Below, one piece after another: positions 27,064-36,795 of a stretch of DNA of 64,000 bases (position 1 is its first letter; every line of letters starts with the position of its first letter). The notes under the pieces are model-generated. The model saw nothing but the letters and a program-made list of their open reading frames with translations. It was not told the origin of the DNA and did no database searches. The translations under genes were made by a program, and so were the position numbers. This DNA comes from Acidobacteriota bacterium. GTDB taxonomy: Bacteria; Acidobacteriota; Vicinamibacteria; Vicinamibacterales; UBA2999. The stretch lies in NCBI GenBank assembly GCA_021730945.1, contig JAKFYH010000013.1, positions 1 through 64,000 on the forward strand. Reading direction: 5' to 3'.

Positions 27064-27753
27064 TCACGCAGGCGTTGCATGGTGAGCGGCCCGCGATGCC
27101 AGCCACTTGCCGATCGCGATCACGAAGATCGCCCCGGCGGCCGGAACCGCCAGGTGCAGCAGCCGCTCATTGCCATGCAGGTACGGCGCGACCAGCGTGT
27201 CGGTGATCGCCATATCAAGCGCGGTCCAGCCCAGCAGGCCGGCGCCAATGGTGATGATCACCGGCCAGCGCTCCATCAGCTTCATCAACAGGCTGGCGCC
27301 GAACACCACCAGCGGAATGCTGATGATCAGGCCGAGCGCCAGCAGCAGCACACTGCCCCTGGCGGCGGCGGCGACCGCCACCACGTTGTCGAGGCTCATC
27401 ACGAAATCAGCGACGACGATGGTCTTGATCGCCGCCCACAGGTGGTCGGCCGGCGCCACGTCGGCTTCCTCCGATTCCGGGATCAGCAGCTTGATCGCAA
27501 TCCACAGCAACATCGCGCCGCCGGCCAGCTTCAGGAACGGGAAGCGCAGCAATTGCACGGCCACCGCCGCCAGCATCACCCGCAGGCCGACCGCCACGCC
27601 GGCGCCCCAGAACACCGCGCGCTTCTGCTGGTGGGGCGGCAGCGATCGCGCCGCCAGGGCGATGACCACGGCGTTGTCACCCGACAGGATGACGTCGATG
27701 CCGATAATGGTGAAGAACCCGGTGAGGAAGGCGGGCGTGAATATCTCGTCCAT
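27064..27753 (-). CDS. TerC-family integral membrane protein
   Basis: 229 aa from ATG at 27753 (MDEIFTP); an ATG at 27774 would add seven residues. Seven hydrophobic segments. The two metal-binding family motifs are present: IDVILSGDNAVVIALAARSLP and VADFVMSLDNVVAVAAAARG. TerC proteins are linked to manganese export and metalation of secreted proteins, and sometimes to tellurite resistance. It lies immediately upstream of the riboswitch on the same strand with only 10 bp between. Confidence 0.92.
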   Translation of the reverse strand: MDEIFTPAFLTGFFTIIGIDVILSGDNAVVIALAARSLPPHQQKRAVFWGAGVAVGLRVMLAAVAVQLLRFPFLKLAGGAMLLWIAIKLLIPESEEADVAPADHLWAAIKTIVVADFVMSLDNVVAVAAAARGSVLLLALGLIISIPLVVFGASLLMKLMERWPVIITIGAGLLGWTALDMAITDTLVAPYLHGNERLLHLAVPAAGAIFVIAIGKWLASRAAHHATPA

Positions 27754-27809
27754 GAAGCTTGTGCCCTCGATCATACCCCGAGGGCCGCACACGCTATACT
27801 GGTAACCCC

Positions 27810-29443
<1,634 letters not shown>

Positions 29444-29447
<4 letters not shown>

Positions 29448-29471
29448 CAAGCCTGCCGGGGCCGCTATAAT
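29444..29471 (+). promoter_or_regulatory. Strong promoter of the seven-gene sulfur/cbb3 operon
   Basis: CTGACA (29444-29449) and TATAAT (29466-29471) with a 16-bp spacer form a near-consensus sigma-70 promoter. The -10 ends 6 nt before the ATG at 29478, so the transcript is predicted to be leaderless. The -35 overlaps the stop codon of the ABC-F gene. Confidence 0.75.
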
Positions 29472-29477
29472 GCCGCC

Positions 29478-30140
29478 ATGGAACAGCGCAAACCGGCACG
29501 ACGTTCGGTGGTAACAGGCATGGGGGCGGCGGCCGCCGCCATGGCATTGACGGCCACCGGCACGAGCGCCCAGGCGCCATCGGCGCCCGCGGCCACCACC
29601 TTTCGGCCGACCCGGCATGCCAAGGACGCCTGGTTCGACCAGATTCCCGGCCAGCACCGCATGGTGCTCGATGTGACCACCGCGTCAGGCGTCGGCGAGG
29701 GCCTGGCCTTCGCCAACAACCTGTTTGCCGGCAACAAGACGGGCTACGACCTGAACGACGCCGACCTCGCGATGATCATTTGCCTGCGGCACTCGGCCAC
29801 GGTCTTTGCGTTCACCGATCCGATCTGGGCCAAGCACGGCAAGGCGCTGGCCGACGCCGTCAAGTACACCGCGCGCGACGGCGCCGTCCCGGCCGCCAAT
29901 CCATACAACGCGGCGCCGCGCACCGCGCTTGCCGCGCTCGCCAAGCGCGGCGTGCAGTTCATGGTCTGCGACACCGCCAGCCATCGCTTTGCCCGCATGC
30001 TGGCCGGCACCGGCGACGGCGAGGCGGTCTACAAGGACATGGCCGCGAACATGATTCCGAACAGCCGGTTCATGCCGGCCGGCGTGGTCGGCACCACGCG
30101 CGCCCAGGAGTACGGCTACAGTTTGCTGTTCGTCGGATAA
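29478..30140 (+). CDS. Exported DsrE-like protein
   Basis: 220 aa. A twin-arginine-type N-terminus (KPARRSVVTGMGAAAAAMAL) ends near GTSAQA. The mature part resembles DsrE/DsrF-like folds: DLAMIICLRHSATVFAF early and KRGVQFMVCDTASHRFARML late, where DsrE-type proteins carry a conserved Cys on the strand before the helix. DsrE family members carry sulfur atoms as persulfides; periplasmic versions are poorly studied. It leads the operon and has a paralogue as the next gene. Confidence 0.72.
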   Translation: MEQRKPARRSVVTGMGAAAAAMALTATGTSAQAPSAPAATTFRPTRHAKDAWFDQIPGQHRMVLDVTTASGVGEGLAFANNLFAGNKTGYDLNDADLAMIICLRHSATVFAFTDPIWAKHGKALADAVKYTARDGAVPAANPYNAAPRTALAALAKRGVQFMVCDTASHRFARMLAGTGDGEAVYKDMAANMIPNSRFMPAGVVGTTRAQEYGYSLLFVG

Positions 30141-30196
30141 TTCGTTTCGGTGGTTTCGCGTCCCTCGTAAAACCTCGTTCGCGACAGGAGGTCTCC

Positions 30197-30901
30197 ATGG
30201 ATTCGACGCATCGTCGTGGATTTCTCGGCCGGTTAGTGGGAGCGGCGGCGGCGTTTGGCGTGTCGCTGGCTGCGCCGCCGCGGGCGGACGCGCAGGCGGC
30301 CGCGGCGGATGACTGGCTCAAGGACGTGAAGGGCACCCACCGGAGCTTTTTCGATTTTCCGAGGCATGCGAACGGGGTTGGACTGCTGCACATTCTCAAC
30401 TACCTCAACACCTATGCGGCGGCCTACAAGGCGGCGCCGGGTTCGGTGGGCGCGGTCGGCACCTTCTACGGCATCGGCGGCGGGGCCAGCATCTCGCTGG
30501 CGTTCAACGACGCGATGTGGGCGAAGTACGGCCTCGGTGAATACACCGGCCTCAAGGATGCCGCCGGCAAGCCCTACGCGCGCAACCCGTTTCACCGGCC
30601 GACCAAGGACGAACTGCACCTGCTGATGCAGGCCATGCAGACGCCGACCATTTCGCTGTTTGCCGGCGCCATGCCCGCGCTCGGCATTGAGAGCTTGCAG
30701 AAGATGGGCACCAAGTTCCTGATCTGCGCCAACGCGCTCGGCGCCTGGTGCGGCGAACTCGAGGCCCGCGGCAAGGGCAAGGCGGCCGACCTCGACAAGG
30801 AACTGCGCGCGAACATGCTGGCCGGCGTCACCATCGTGCCGGCCATGGTGATCGCGATCGAACAAGCACAGAACGCCGGCGTCGCGTACAACCGGCAATA
30901 A
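30197..30901 (+). CDS. Exported DsrE-like protein, second copy
   Basis: 234 aa from ATG at 30197, with an ideal AGGAGGTCTCC site upstream. The signal is of the twin-arginine type (STHRRGFLGRLVGAAAAFG) ending at RADAQA. The body repeats the architecture of the preceding protein: GGASISLAFNDAMWAKYG and KMGTKFLICANALGAWCGEL, keeping the Cys at the DsrE position and adding another five residues on. It is 56 bp after the first copy, in the same operon. The two probably form a hetero-oligomer, as DsrE-type proteins do (inference). Confidence 0.72.
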   Translation: MDSTHRRGFLGRLVGAAAAFGVSLAAPPRADAQAAAADDWLKDVKGTHRSFFDFPRHANGVGLLHILNYLNTYAAAYKAAPGSVGAVGTFYGIGGGASISLAFNDAMWAKYGLGEYTGLKDAAGKPYARNPFHRPTKDELHLLMQAMQTPTISLFAGAMPALGIESLQKMGTKFLICANALGAWCGELEARGKGKAADLDKELRANMLAGVTIVPAMVIAIEQAQNAGVAYNRQ

Positions 30902-30925
30902 CCAGAAGATGCCGGGGAGGCACTC

Positions 30926-32017
30926 ATGAAACGACTCATCGTTGCGGCCACTGCGGTCCTGGTGCTGGCACCGGCCGTCGCCCGGGCGCAGGCGCCCAAC
31001 ACAGAAGCCCTGATCGCCGACGCCGTTCACGTCTTGCCGCAGGACCTGCAGGCCGGCGCGACCGTGGTCACCTACGACCCGGCCACCGGGGCCCGCAGGG
31101 TCCTTCGGCAGGGCACCAACTTCATGGAGTGCCAGCCGACGATGGCCGACGGCTTTACGCGGTGCTATCACAAGTCGATCGGCCCGCGCCGCGACCTGGA
31201 AGCCAAGCTGCGCGCCGAGAAGAAGACCGACGAGCAGGTCTCGGCCGCCGTCGCGGCGGCGGTGAAGGCCGGCACGCTGCCCGCCAGCGCGCCGGCGATG
31301 ATGTCGTATCGCGGCTACGCCAAGCGCGATCGCATCCAGAACCTGTGGGTGATGTCCCTGCCGAACCGCACGCCGGAATCGGTCGGAGTGTCGATCGACA
31401 GCCAGCGTGACGAGGCGCTCGAAGGCTACGGACTGCCGTGGATGATGCTGCCGGGCTCGCCGGGGGCGCACGTGATGATTCCCATCAACCCCACCCCGAA
31501 GGTCTCGACCATCACCGACGTCGCCGCCACGGAAGTCGAACAGGCCGTGCTGCCCCTGCCCGATGATGCCAAGGCCGGGGCGACGGTCTACAAGTACGAC
31601 CCGAAGACCGGCGAGCGGATCACGCTGAAGAAGGGCACCAACGCATTCGAATGCACGCCGCGCGGCGCCGACGGCTTCACGTGGTGTTACAACGCCGTCA
31701 CCGGACCCCGCCGCGACTTCTCCGCGAAGCTGCGGGCGCAGGGCAAGACCGACGCTGAGGTCACCGCCGCGGTGGCCGCCGCCACCAAGGCCGGCACGCT
31801 GCAGCCGACGCCGTTCGGCACGATGTCGTACCGGCTCTACGGCAAGAAGGACCGCATCCAGTTGCTGTGGGTGTTGTCGGTGCCGGGCGCGACGCCGGAG
31901 TCGATTGGCGTCTCGGAAGGCAGCCAGCGCGACGAAGCGCTCAAGGGCCAGGGCGTACCCTGGCTGATGCTCGGCGGAACCCCGGGGGCTCACATCATGA
32001 TCCCGATCAACAAGTAG
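30926..32017 (+). CDS. Secreted protein of two tandem homologous domains
   Basis: 363 aa with a signal peptide ending ARAQAP. Two repeats of about 160 residues (roughly 30-190 and 205-363) align along their whole length: both have AGATVxxYDPxTGxR, a Cys pair (FMECQP...RCYH and AFECTP...WCYN), GPRRD...KLRA, VAAAxKAGTL, MSYRxYxKxDRIQxLWV, TPESxGVS..SQRDEALxG and PGAHxMIPIN. The paired Cys could form a disulfide or bind a cofactor. No known family is recognised. It lies between the DsrE-like pair and the oxidase genes (24 bp and 1 bp spacing), so it is probably part of the same periplasmic process. Confidence 0.75.
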   Translation: MKRLIVAATAVLVLAPAVARAQAPNTEALIADAVHVLPQDLQAGATVVTYDPATGARRVLRQGTNFMECQPTMADGFTRCYHKSIGPRRDLEAKLRAEKKTDEQVSAAVAAAVKAGTLPASAPAMMSYRGYAKRDRIQNLWVMSLPNRTPESVGVSIDSQRDEALEGYGLPWMMLPGSPGAHVMIPINPTPKVSTITDVAATEVEQAVLPLPDDAKAGATVYKYDPKTGERITLKKGTNAFECTPRGADGFTWCYNAVTGPRRDFSAKLRAQGKTDAEVTAAVAAATKAGTLQPTPFGTMSYRLYGKKDRIQLLWVLSVPGATPESIGVSEGSQRDEALKGQGVPWLMLGGTPGAHIMIPINK

Positions 32018-32018
32018 C

Positions 32019-33458
32019 GTGGTCGAGACCGCCGAAACCCGTGCGGTGCCCAGGGTCGATACCGCCCTGGTACACGCGCACGGCATCGCCGCGCTGGTGA
32101 CCCTGCTGCTCTCGGTCACCTTCGGCATCGTCGTCGCCTTTCAATTGATCTATCCGGACCTGGGCGCGGGCCGGCCCTGGCTGAGCTGGGGCCGCCTGCG
32201 CTATTCGCACACGCAGGGCATCATGCTCGGCTGGCTGGGCAATGCCTTCTTCGCCTTCCTCTACCATGCGGTGCCGATCCTGAGCGGCCGGGCCGTGACC
32301 AGCGCGCGGCTGGGTCACTGGCTGTTCGCGCTGTGGAACTTCGCGGTGATGCTGCCCGGCTGGGTGCTGGTGCTCTCCGGCGTGAGCCAGCCGCTCGAGT
32401 GGGCCGAATTCCCGCTGGCGGTCGATGCCGTGGTGGTGGTGGCCCTGCTGATGGCGGCGGTGCAGTTCCTGCCGCCGTTCTTCGCGCGCGGGCTCGAGTA
32501 TCTCTACGTGTCGAGCTGGTACATCATCGGCGGCCTGGTCTTCACGCTGCTGGCCTACCCCATGGGCAACGTCGTGCCCGAACTGGTGGCCGGCGCCAGC
32601 GGCGCAGCCTTCAGCGGCCTGTGGATTCACGATGCCGTCGGGCTGTTCGTCACGCCACTGGCGCTGGCGATCGCGTACTTCGTGATTCCCGCCGCCACCC
32701 GGCGGCCCATCTACAGCCACTTCCTGTCGATGCTCGGCTTCTGGCTGCTGTTCTTCCTGTATCCGTTGAACGGCACGCACCACTACGTGTTTTCGGTGAT
32801 CCCGATGTCGGCGCAGTTGACGGCGATCACCGCGTCGGCGGTCCTCGGTGTCGATGTGATCATCGTCGTCGCCAATCTGCTGCTGTCGACGCGAGGGGCC
32901 GGCATCATTCCGAAGGATGCCGGGCTGCGCTTCGTGGTGACCGGGATCTATTGCTACCTGATTGTCAGCATCCAGGGGTCGCTGCAGGCGCAGATGTCGA
33001 TCAACCAGGCGGTGCACTTCACCGACTGGGTGGTGGGGCACTCGCACCTGGCGATGCTCGGGTTTGCCTCCTTCGTCGCGGCCGGCGGCCTGGTGCACGC
33101 GTGGCAGCGCATTGCCTGGGCGCGCTACAACGCGCGCGCGATCAACTACGCCTACTGGCTGCTGGTGGCGGGATTGCTGCTGATGGTGGTGGACCTGACC
33201 ATCGCCGGCCTCGTGCAGGGGCGCCTATGGGCCGGCGGCGCGCCATGGATCGAGTCGGTTGAGGCATCGCGCCTGTACTGGGTGATTCGCGCGCACGGCG
33301 CGTCGTGGCTGCTGGCCGGCGGATTTGTCGCGTTGTTGATCGGCCTCACCACCGGCCCCAGGGGCGGCGGTTGGCAAGCAGTGGACGAGGGCGTCGGGGC
33401 GGCGCCGGTCGACGAGATCGCGCCGGCGTTACAACCACTGGAAGGAGCCGCGTCGTGA
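32019..33458 (+). CDS. ccoN: cbb3-type cytochrome c oxidase subunit I
   Basis: 479 aa from GTG at 32019, one base after the previous stop. About twelve membrane helices. Metal ligands fit a heme-copper oxidase core: SHTQGIMLGW in the second helix, WIHDAVGLFVTPLALAIAY, LNGTHHYVFSVIP (CuB His pair) and VVGHSHLAMLGF (heme ligands). The subunit reduces oxygen and pumps protons in the cytoplasmic membrane. The sequence diverges from classical CcoN. No ccoS, ccoG or ccoI assembly gene follows. Its stop overlaps the next start (GTGA). Confidence 0.9.
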   Translation: MVETAETRAVPRVDTALVHAHGIAALVTLLLSVTFGIVVAFQLIYPDLGAGRPWLSWGRLRYSHTQGIMLGWLGNAFFAFLYHAVPILSGRAVTSARLGHWLFALWNFAVMLPGWVLVLSGVSQPLEWAEFPLAVDAVVVVALLMAAVQFLPPFFARGLEYLYVSSWYIIGGLVFTLLAYPMGNVVPELVAGASGAAFSGLWIHDAVGLFVTPLALAIAYFVIPAATRRPIYSHFLSMLGFWLLFFLYPLNGTHHYVFSVIPMSAQLTAITASAVLGVDVIIVVANLLLSTRGAGIIPKDAGLRFVVTGIYCYLIVSIQGSLQAQMSINQAVHFTDWVVGHSHLAMLGFASFVAAGGLVHAWQRIAWARYNARAINYAYWLLVAGLLLMVVDLTIAGLVQGRLWAGGAPWIESVEASRLYWVIRAHGASWLLAGGFVALLIGLTTGPRGGGWQAVDEGVGAAPVDEIAPALQPLEGAAS

Positions 33459-34681
33459 GCCGCCCGATGGGTCGCGCGGTTCGCAAGGCCTACTTCGTGG
33501 CCAGTGTCGCCGGCGTGCTGTTCTTCGTGATGTCGGTGGCCCTGCTCGGCGTCTGGCCGCGGCGGGTGATCGAGGCCGAAACCGCGGCGATGTCACCCGA
33601 GCACACGGTAGCCATGAGCGCGAGCGCGCTGCGCGGCCGCGCCATCTACGCGCGCGAGGGCTGCGGCTACTGCCACACGCAACAGATTCGCTACCTGCAC
33701 ACCGACATGGCCCGCTTCGGCCTGCCGACGCTCTCCTGGGAAACGCGGTTCGACTACCCGCACCTGTGGGGCACGCGCCGCATCGGCCCCGACCTGTCGC
33801 GAGCCACCGGGACGCGATCGGCCGATTGGCAGTTCGCGCACCTGTTCGCGCCGCGATCGATCGTGGCGGGTTCGGTCATGCCGCAGTACCCCGCGCTGTT
33901 CGACGGCGCGCCCGATCGCCCGCGCCAGGACGCCCGCGACCTGGTGACGTATCTCGATTCCCTGGGGCGCGCTCGTGAACTGGCCGGTCCCGAAGGCGAG
34001 GCGCGGGCGCGGGAGGCGTGTAACTGCCCGGACGACGAGATGAAGCAGATGGCATTTGGCGACCAGGTCAACGCGCACCCTGCCCGGTCGCGCCGTGGCG
34101 GCGCCGTGCCGCCCCTGCCGGCGGCGGGTGACCTGGCCCGAGGCCAGGCGCTCTACGGTGAACGCTGCGCGACCTGCCACGGCGTGGCCGGCGCCGGCGA
34201 TGGTCCGGGTGCGGCGGCGCTCAAACCGCGGCCGGGGAACCTGGCCGCGCACGAGTACACCGATGCGCGAATCGCCGAGGCGCTGTGGAACGGCGTCGCC
34301 GGCAGCGCCATGCCGGCGTGGCGCGACTACCCACCCGATGACCTGGCGGCGCTCGTCGCGGCGGTCAGGTCCCTCGACGCCACGCGGACGGAGCCGGCGC
34401 TCCCCGCGCACATGGCCGAGATCGGCGCGCGCGTGTACGCCGCCAACTGCCAGCAGTGCCATGGCGCCGAGGGCGATGGCCGCGGCACGGCCGCAGCCGA
34501 GCTGACGATGGCGCCGACCAATTTCCGGCAGCAGCGGCCGACGCTCGATCTGAGCCTGCGCGCCTTGCGCAACGGCATCGACGGCACGCCGATGGCGCCG
34601 TGGGGTTCGCGGCTGGGCGCCGACGAGATGCTGGCGGTCGCGCACCACGTGCGGGGTTTCTTCGCCGGAGGCGGGCGATGA
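33455..34681 (+). CDS. ccoO: Fused CcoO-CcoP type cytochrome c subunit of the cbb3 oxidase
   Basis: 408 aa from GTG at 33455 with AAGGAG upstream. One N-terminal membrane helix (AYFVASVAGVLFFVMSVALL) leads into a CcoO-like mono-heme domain with CGYCHTQQIRYL and GTRRIGPDLSR. After a linker near residue 205 come two further cytochrome c domains with CATCHGVAGAGDG and CQQCHGAEGDGRG, equivalent to a CcoP that has lost its membrane anchor. The polypeptide therefore carries three c-hemes and replaces two separate subunits. It overlaps ccoN by GTGA and the next gene by ATGA. Confidence 0.9.
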   Translation: MSRPMGRAVRKAYFVASVAGVLFFVMSVALLGVWPRRVIEAETAAMSPEHTVAMSASALRGRAIYAREGCGYCHTQQIRYLHTDMARFGLPTLSWETRFDYPHLWGTRRIGPDLSRATGTRSADWQFAHLFAPRSIVAGSVMPQYPALFDGAPDRPRQDARDLVTYLDSLGRARELAGPEGEARAREACNCPDDEMKQMAFGDQVNAHPARSRRGGAVPPLPAAGDLARGQALYGERCATCHGVAGAGDGPGAAALKPRPGNLAAHEYTDARIAEALWNGVAGSAMPAWRDYPPDDLAALVAAVRSLDATRTEPALPAHMAEIGARVYAANCQQCHGAEGDGRGTAAAELTMAPTNFRQQRPTLDLSLRALRNGIDGTPMAPWGSRLGADEMLAVAHHVRGFFAGGGR

Positions 34682-34863
34682 TGGCGGACCTCATTGTCGG
34701 CGGGTCGATTGGCCTGGCCGTGACCTTTGCCGCGGCGTGGTGGTGGCGGCCCGAGTGGCGCACACTCATCGAGCGGCCCAAGCTTGATTTCGAGCGGGCG
34801 CTGCAGGGGTATGATCGCGCCAGGCGCCCGGACAGCTCGCGCGAAGGGCGCCACCCGGCATGA
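34678..34863 (+). CDS. Small membrane protein, CcoQ-like position
   Basis: 61 aa, below the resolution of the ORF track, which shows it only as the tail of 34456..34863. One membrane segment (DLIVGGSIGLAVTFAAAWWW) is followed by a charged cytoplasmic tail. Both ends overlap neighbours by ATGA, strong evidence that it is translated. Position and size resemble CcoQ, but sequence similarity cannot be claimed. Confidence 0.75.
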   Translation: MMADLIVGGSIGLAVTFAAAWWWRPEWRTLIERPKLDFERALQGYDRARRPDSSREGRHPA

Positions 34864-35834
34864 ACACCGATACGCCCCGCCCCGATCGCCGTGGATTTGC
34901 CCTTGCGCTGGCAGTGTCGGCCGGCCTCGGCGCCGTAGTGATCGCCGCCACGCTGACCCTGGGTGAACGGCAGCCGGAAGGCGCGGCCGCGGCGCCACCG
35001 GCGATCGCGACCGAAGAGTACGGGCGCCGCCTGCTGCGGGAAACGCCGGAGTGGCTGGGCCAGGACCATCCCGATCCCGCGCGGCGGATGATTGGCAACC
35101 GCCTCGCCTGCGCGTCGTGCCACATCGAGATCGGCACCAAGCCGGGCACCCTGACGCTGCTGCAGACCACCGAGCACTACCCGCGCTTTTCGGGACGCCA
35201 GGGCGCGCTGACCGACATCGAAGATCGCATCAACGAATGCATGCAGCGCAGCATGAACGGCAAGCCGCTGCCGATGGACAGCCCTGAGATGATGGCGATG
35301 GCGTCGTACCTGCGGTCGCTCGGCGCGCAATACGCCGCGATGGGGGCCGGCTCGAAGAAGACCGTTGAACCGGCCACGTTCAAGACACCCAACCGCCGGG
35401 CCGATGTGGCCATGGGGCAGGTGGTCTACAGCACGAAGTGCGTGGCCTGCCATGGCACCGATGGAGCCGGGCTGCTGGCCACGAGCGACTTGCGCAAGGG
35501 CTACCTGTTCCCGCCGCTCTGGGGCCCCGACAGCTATAACGACGGCGCCGGCATGGGGCGGGTGCTCACCGCCGCCCGCTTTATCAAGGCGCGCATGCCG
35601 CTCGGCCAGGCCGACTTGAGCGATGACGAAGCCTTTGACGTGTCGGCATTCATCAACAGCAAGCCACGGCCGGCCATGCCCAATCTGGACAAGGACTATC
35701 CCGATCGCGCGGCCAAACCGATCGACAACCCGTATGGGCCCTACGCCGATCCGTTCTCGGAAGACCAGCACAAGTACGGACCGTTCGAACCCATCGACGC
35801 GTACTACAAGGCGCTCAAGAAACCCGCGAAGTAG
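34860..35834 (+). CDS. TsdA-like di-heme cytochrome c (thiosulfate dehydrogenase family)
   Basis: 324 aa with an uncleaved or cleaved N-terminal membrane segment (FALALAVSAGLGAVVIAA). Heme 1 is CASCHIE and 39 residues later the Cys of DRINECMQRSMNGKPLP stands where TsdA enzymes have their unusual axial Cys ligand. Heme 2 is CVACHGTDGAG with a likely Met ligand in FIKARMPLG. TsdA oxidises thiosulfate to tetrathionate in the periplasm and passes electrons to cytochromes. As the last gene of an operon with a cbb3 oxidase, it would be the electron donor module. Tetrathionate reduction is a possible alternative direction. Confidence 0.82.
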   Translation: MNTDTPRPDRRGFALALAVSAGLGAVVIAATLTLGERQPEGAAAAPPAIATEEYGRRLLRETPEWLGQDHPDPARRMIGNRLACASCHIEIGTKPGTLTLLQTTEHYPRFSGRQGALTDIEDRINECMQRSMNGKPLPMDSPEMMAMASYLRSLGAQYAAMGAGSKKTVEPATFKTPNRRADVAMGQVVYSTKCVACHGTDGAGLLATSDLRKGYLFPPLWGPDSYNDGAGMGRVLTAARFIKARMPLGQADLSDDEAFDVSAFINSKPRPAMPNLDKDYPDRAAKPIDNPYGPYADPFSEDQHKYGPFEPIDAYYKALKKPAK

Positions 35835-35842
35835 GATTCTTG

Positions 35843-36053
35843 CCGGGAGGGCACTTCTGGTCGGGAGGGAACTGCGGGTCGGGAGGGAACTGCGGGTCGG
35901 GAGACCGCTGGCCCTTCAACTGCGCAGCCCGGTCAGGGGCGTCGCCTCGGCCCCCCGACAAGAAGTGCCCTCCCGACCAGAAGTGCCCTCCCGACCAGAA
36001 GTCCCCTCCCGACAAGAAGTGGCCCCCCGACCAGAAATCCCTCCCGGCAAGCA
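35843..36053. repeat. 18-bp repeats in inverted tandem arrays
   Basis: About three units of GGTCGGGAGGGAACTGCG type on the left face about five of GACCAGAAGTGCCCTCCC on the right; the outer units are almost exact reverse complements over more than 25 bp, so the region can fold into a long hairpin. It lies between convergent genes (cytochrome and vapC) and may act as a bidirectional terminator. The same 18-bp unit recurs inside glgB at 52138-52205. Confidence 0.88.
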
Positions 36054-36473
36054 TCACCCCGGAGTGGACCAGTCTTCCCACATCAACCCGTCTACCCGCT
36101 CGAACTCGCGGATGTTGGCGGTCACCAGGGTGAAGCCGCGCCGCACCGCCTGTCCGGCCAGCAGCGAGTCGTAGGCGCCAATCGGGCGCCGCTCACGTTC
36201 GAGCAGCGCCCGCACCTCGCCCGCGGCCCTGGCGTCGGCATCGTCGAACGGCACGACATGGATCGGCCCCGCCAGGAATGCCTGCACGCGCTCGGTGTTG
36301 TAATCGCGGCGTTCACTCTTGGCCACGCCGTACCACAACTCGTGCAGCGCCACGCTCGAGACGCACACCACCGATCGATCGGCCAGGGCTTGCTTGAAGC
36401 GGCGGCGCACCGGCACCGACGAGCCGTTGATCAACGCGATGCACGCATCGGTGTCGAGCGCGTATTCGATCAC
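36054..36473 (-). CDS. vapC: VapC-type PIN-domain toxin
   Basis: 139 aa. The PIN acidic residues are in place: Asp in YALDTDACIALI, Glu in ALHELWYGV and Asp in PIGAYDSLLAGQA, with TLVTANIREFERV near the end (Asn in place of the fourth acidic site). PIN toxins cleave specific tRNA or rRNA. It overlaps vapB by ATGA at 36470-36473. The C-terminus (DWSTPG) abuts the repeat array. Confidence 0.93.
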   Translation of the reverse strand: MIEYALDTDACIALINGSSVPVRRRFKQALADRSVVCVSSVALHELWYGVAKSERRDYNTERVQAFLAGPIHVVPFDDADARAAGEVRALLERERRPIGAYDSLLAGQAVRRGFTLVTANIREFERVDGLMWEDWSTPG

Positions 36474-36709
36474 GAGAAGTCCGGGCGCGTGTCGGCGGCC
36501 GGCTGGCAGCGGCCATCGGGCATGAACGGCTCACCGGCATAGCGATCGAGCTCGGCAAACCAGTCGTCGGCGTTGGCGACCACGGGCTCGAGCAGGACGC
36601 CGCGGCCATGGCGCGAAATCCGCACCTCGGTGCCGGGAAAGCGGAATTCAAGTGGCAGGCGAACGGCTTGGCTGCGGCCGTTCAGAAAGAGCTTGGCAAG
36701 GTTGTTCAC
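36470..36709 (-). CDS. vapB: VapB-type antitoxin (SpoVT/AbrB-like)
   Basis: 79 aa from a GTG with GAGGTGA upstream. The N-terminal swapped-hairpin domain reads KLFLNGRSQAVRLPLEFRFPG, typical of VapB/MazE-type DNA binders, followed by an acidic, disordered toxin-binding tail (DDWFAELDRY). It should neutralise VapC and autoregulate through the operator upstream. Confidence 0.92.
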   Translation of the reverse strand: MNNLAKLFLNGRSQAVRLPLEFRFPGTEVRISRHGRGVLLEPVVANADDWFAELDRYAGEPFMPDGRCQPAADTRPDFS

Positions 36710-36727
36710 AGCGTCACCTCTGGGTCA

Positions 36728-36748
36728 GTATATACCAATGATATATAC
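36728..36748 (-). promoter_or_regulatory. vapBC operator/promoter palindrome
   Basis: GTATATA and TATATAC form a perfect 7-bp inverted repeat with a 7-nt spacer, about 18 bp upstream of the vapB GTG. On the minus strand a TATACT -10 lies within it, so VapB binding would block the promoter. Confidence 0.7.
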
Positions 36749-36795
36749 CTGGCAACTGTACGGATAACGCCTTGTTTGTCAGTTACTTAGTGAGC

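Noticed and set aside
30233-32128. 631-aa minus-strand ORF
   Set aside because: Antisense to the DsrE-like and duplicated-domain genes; no motif.
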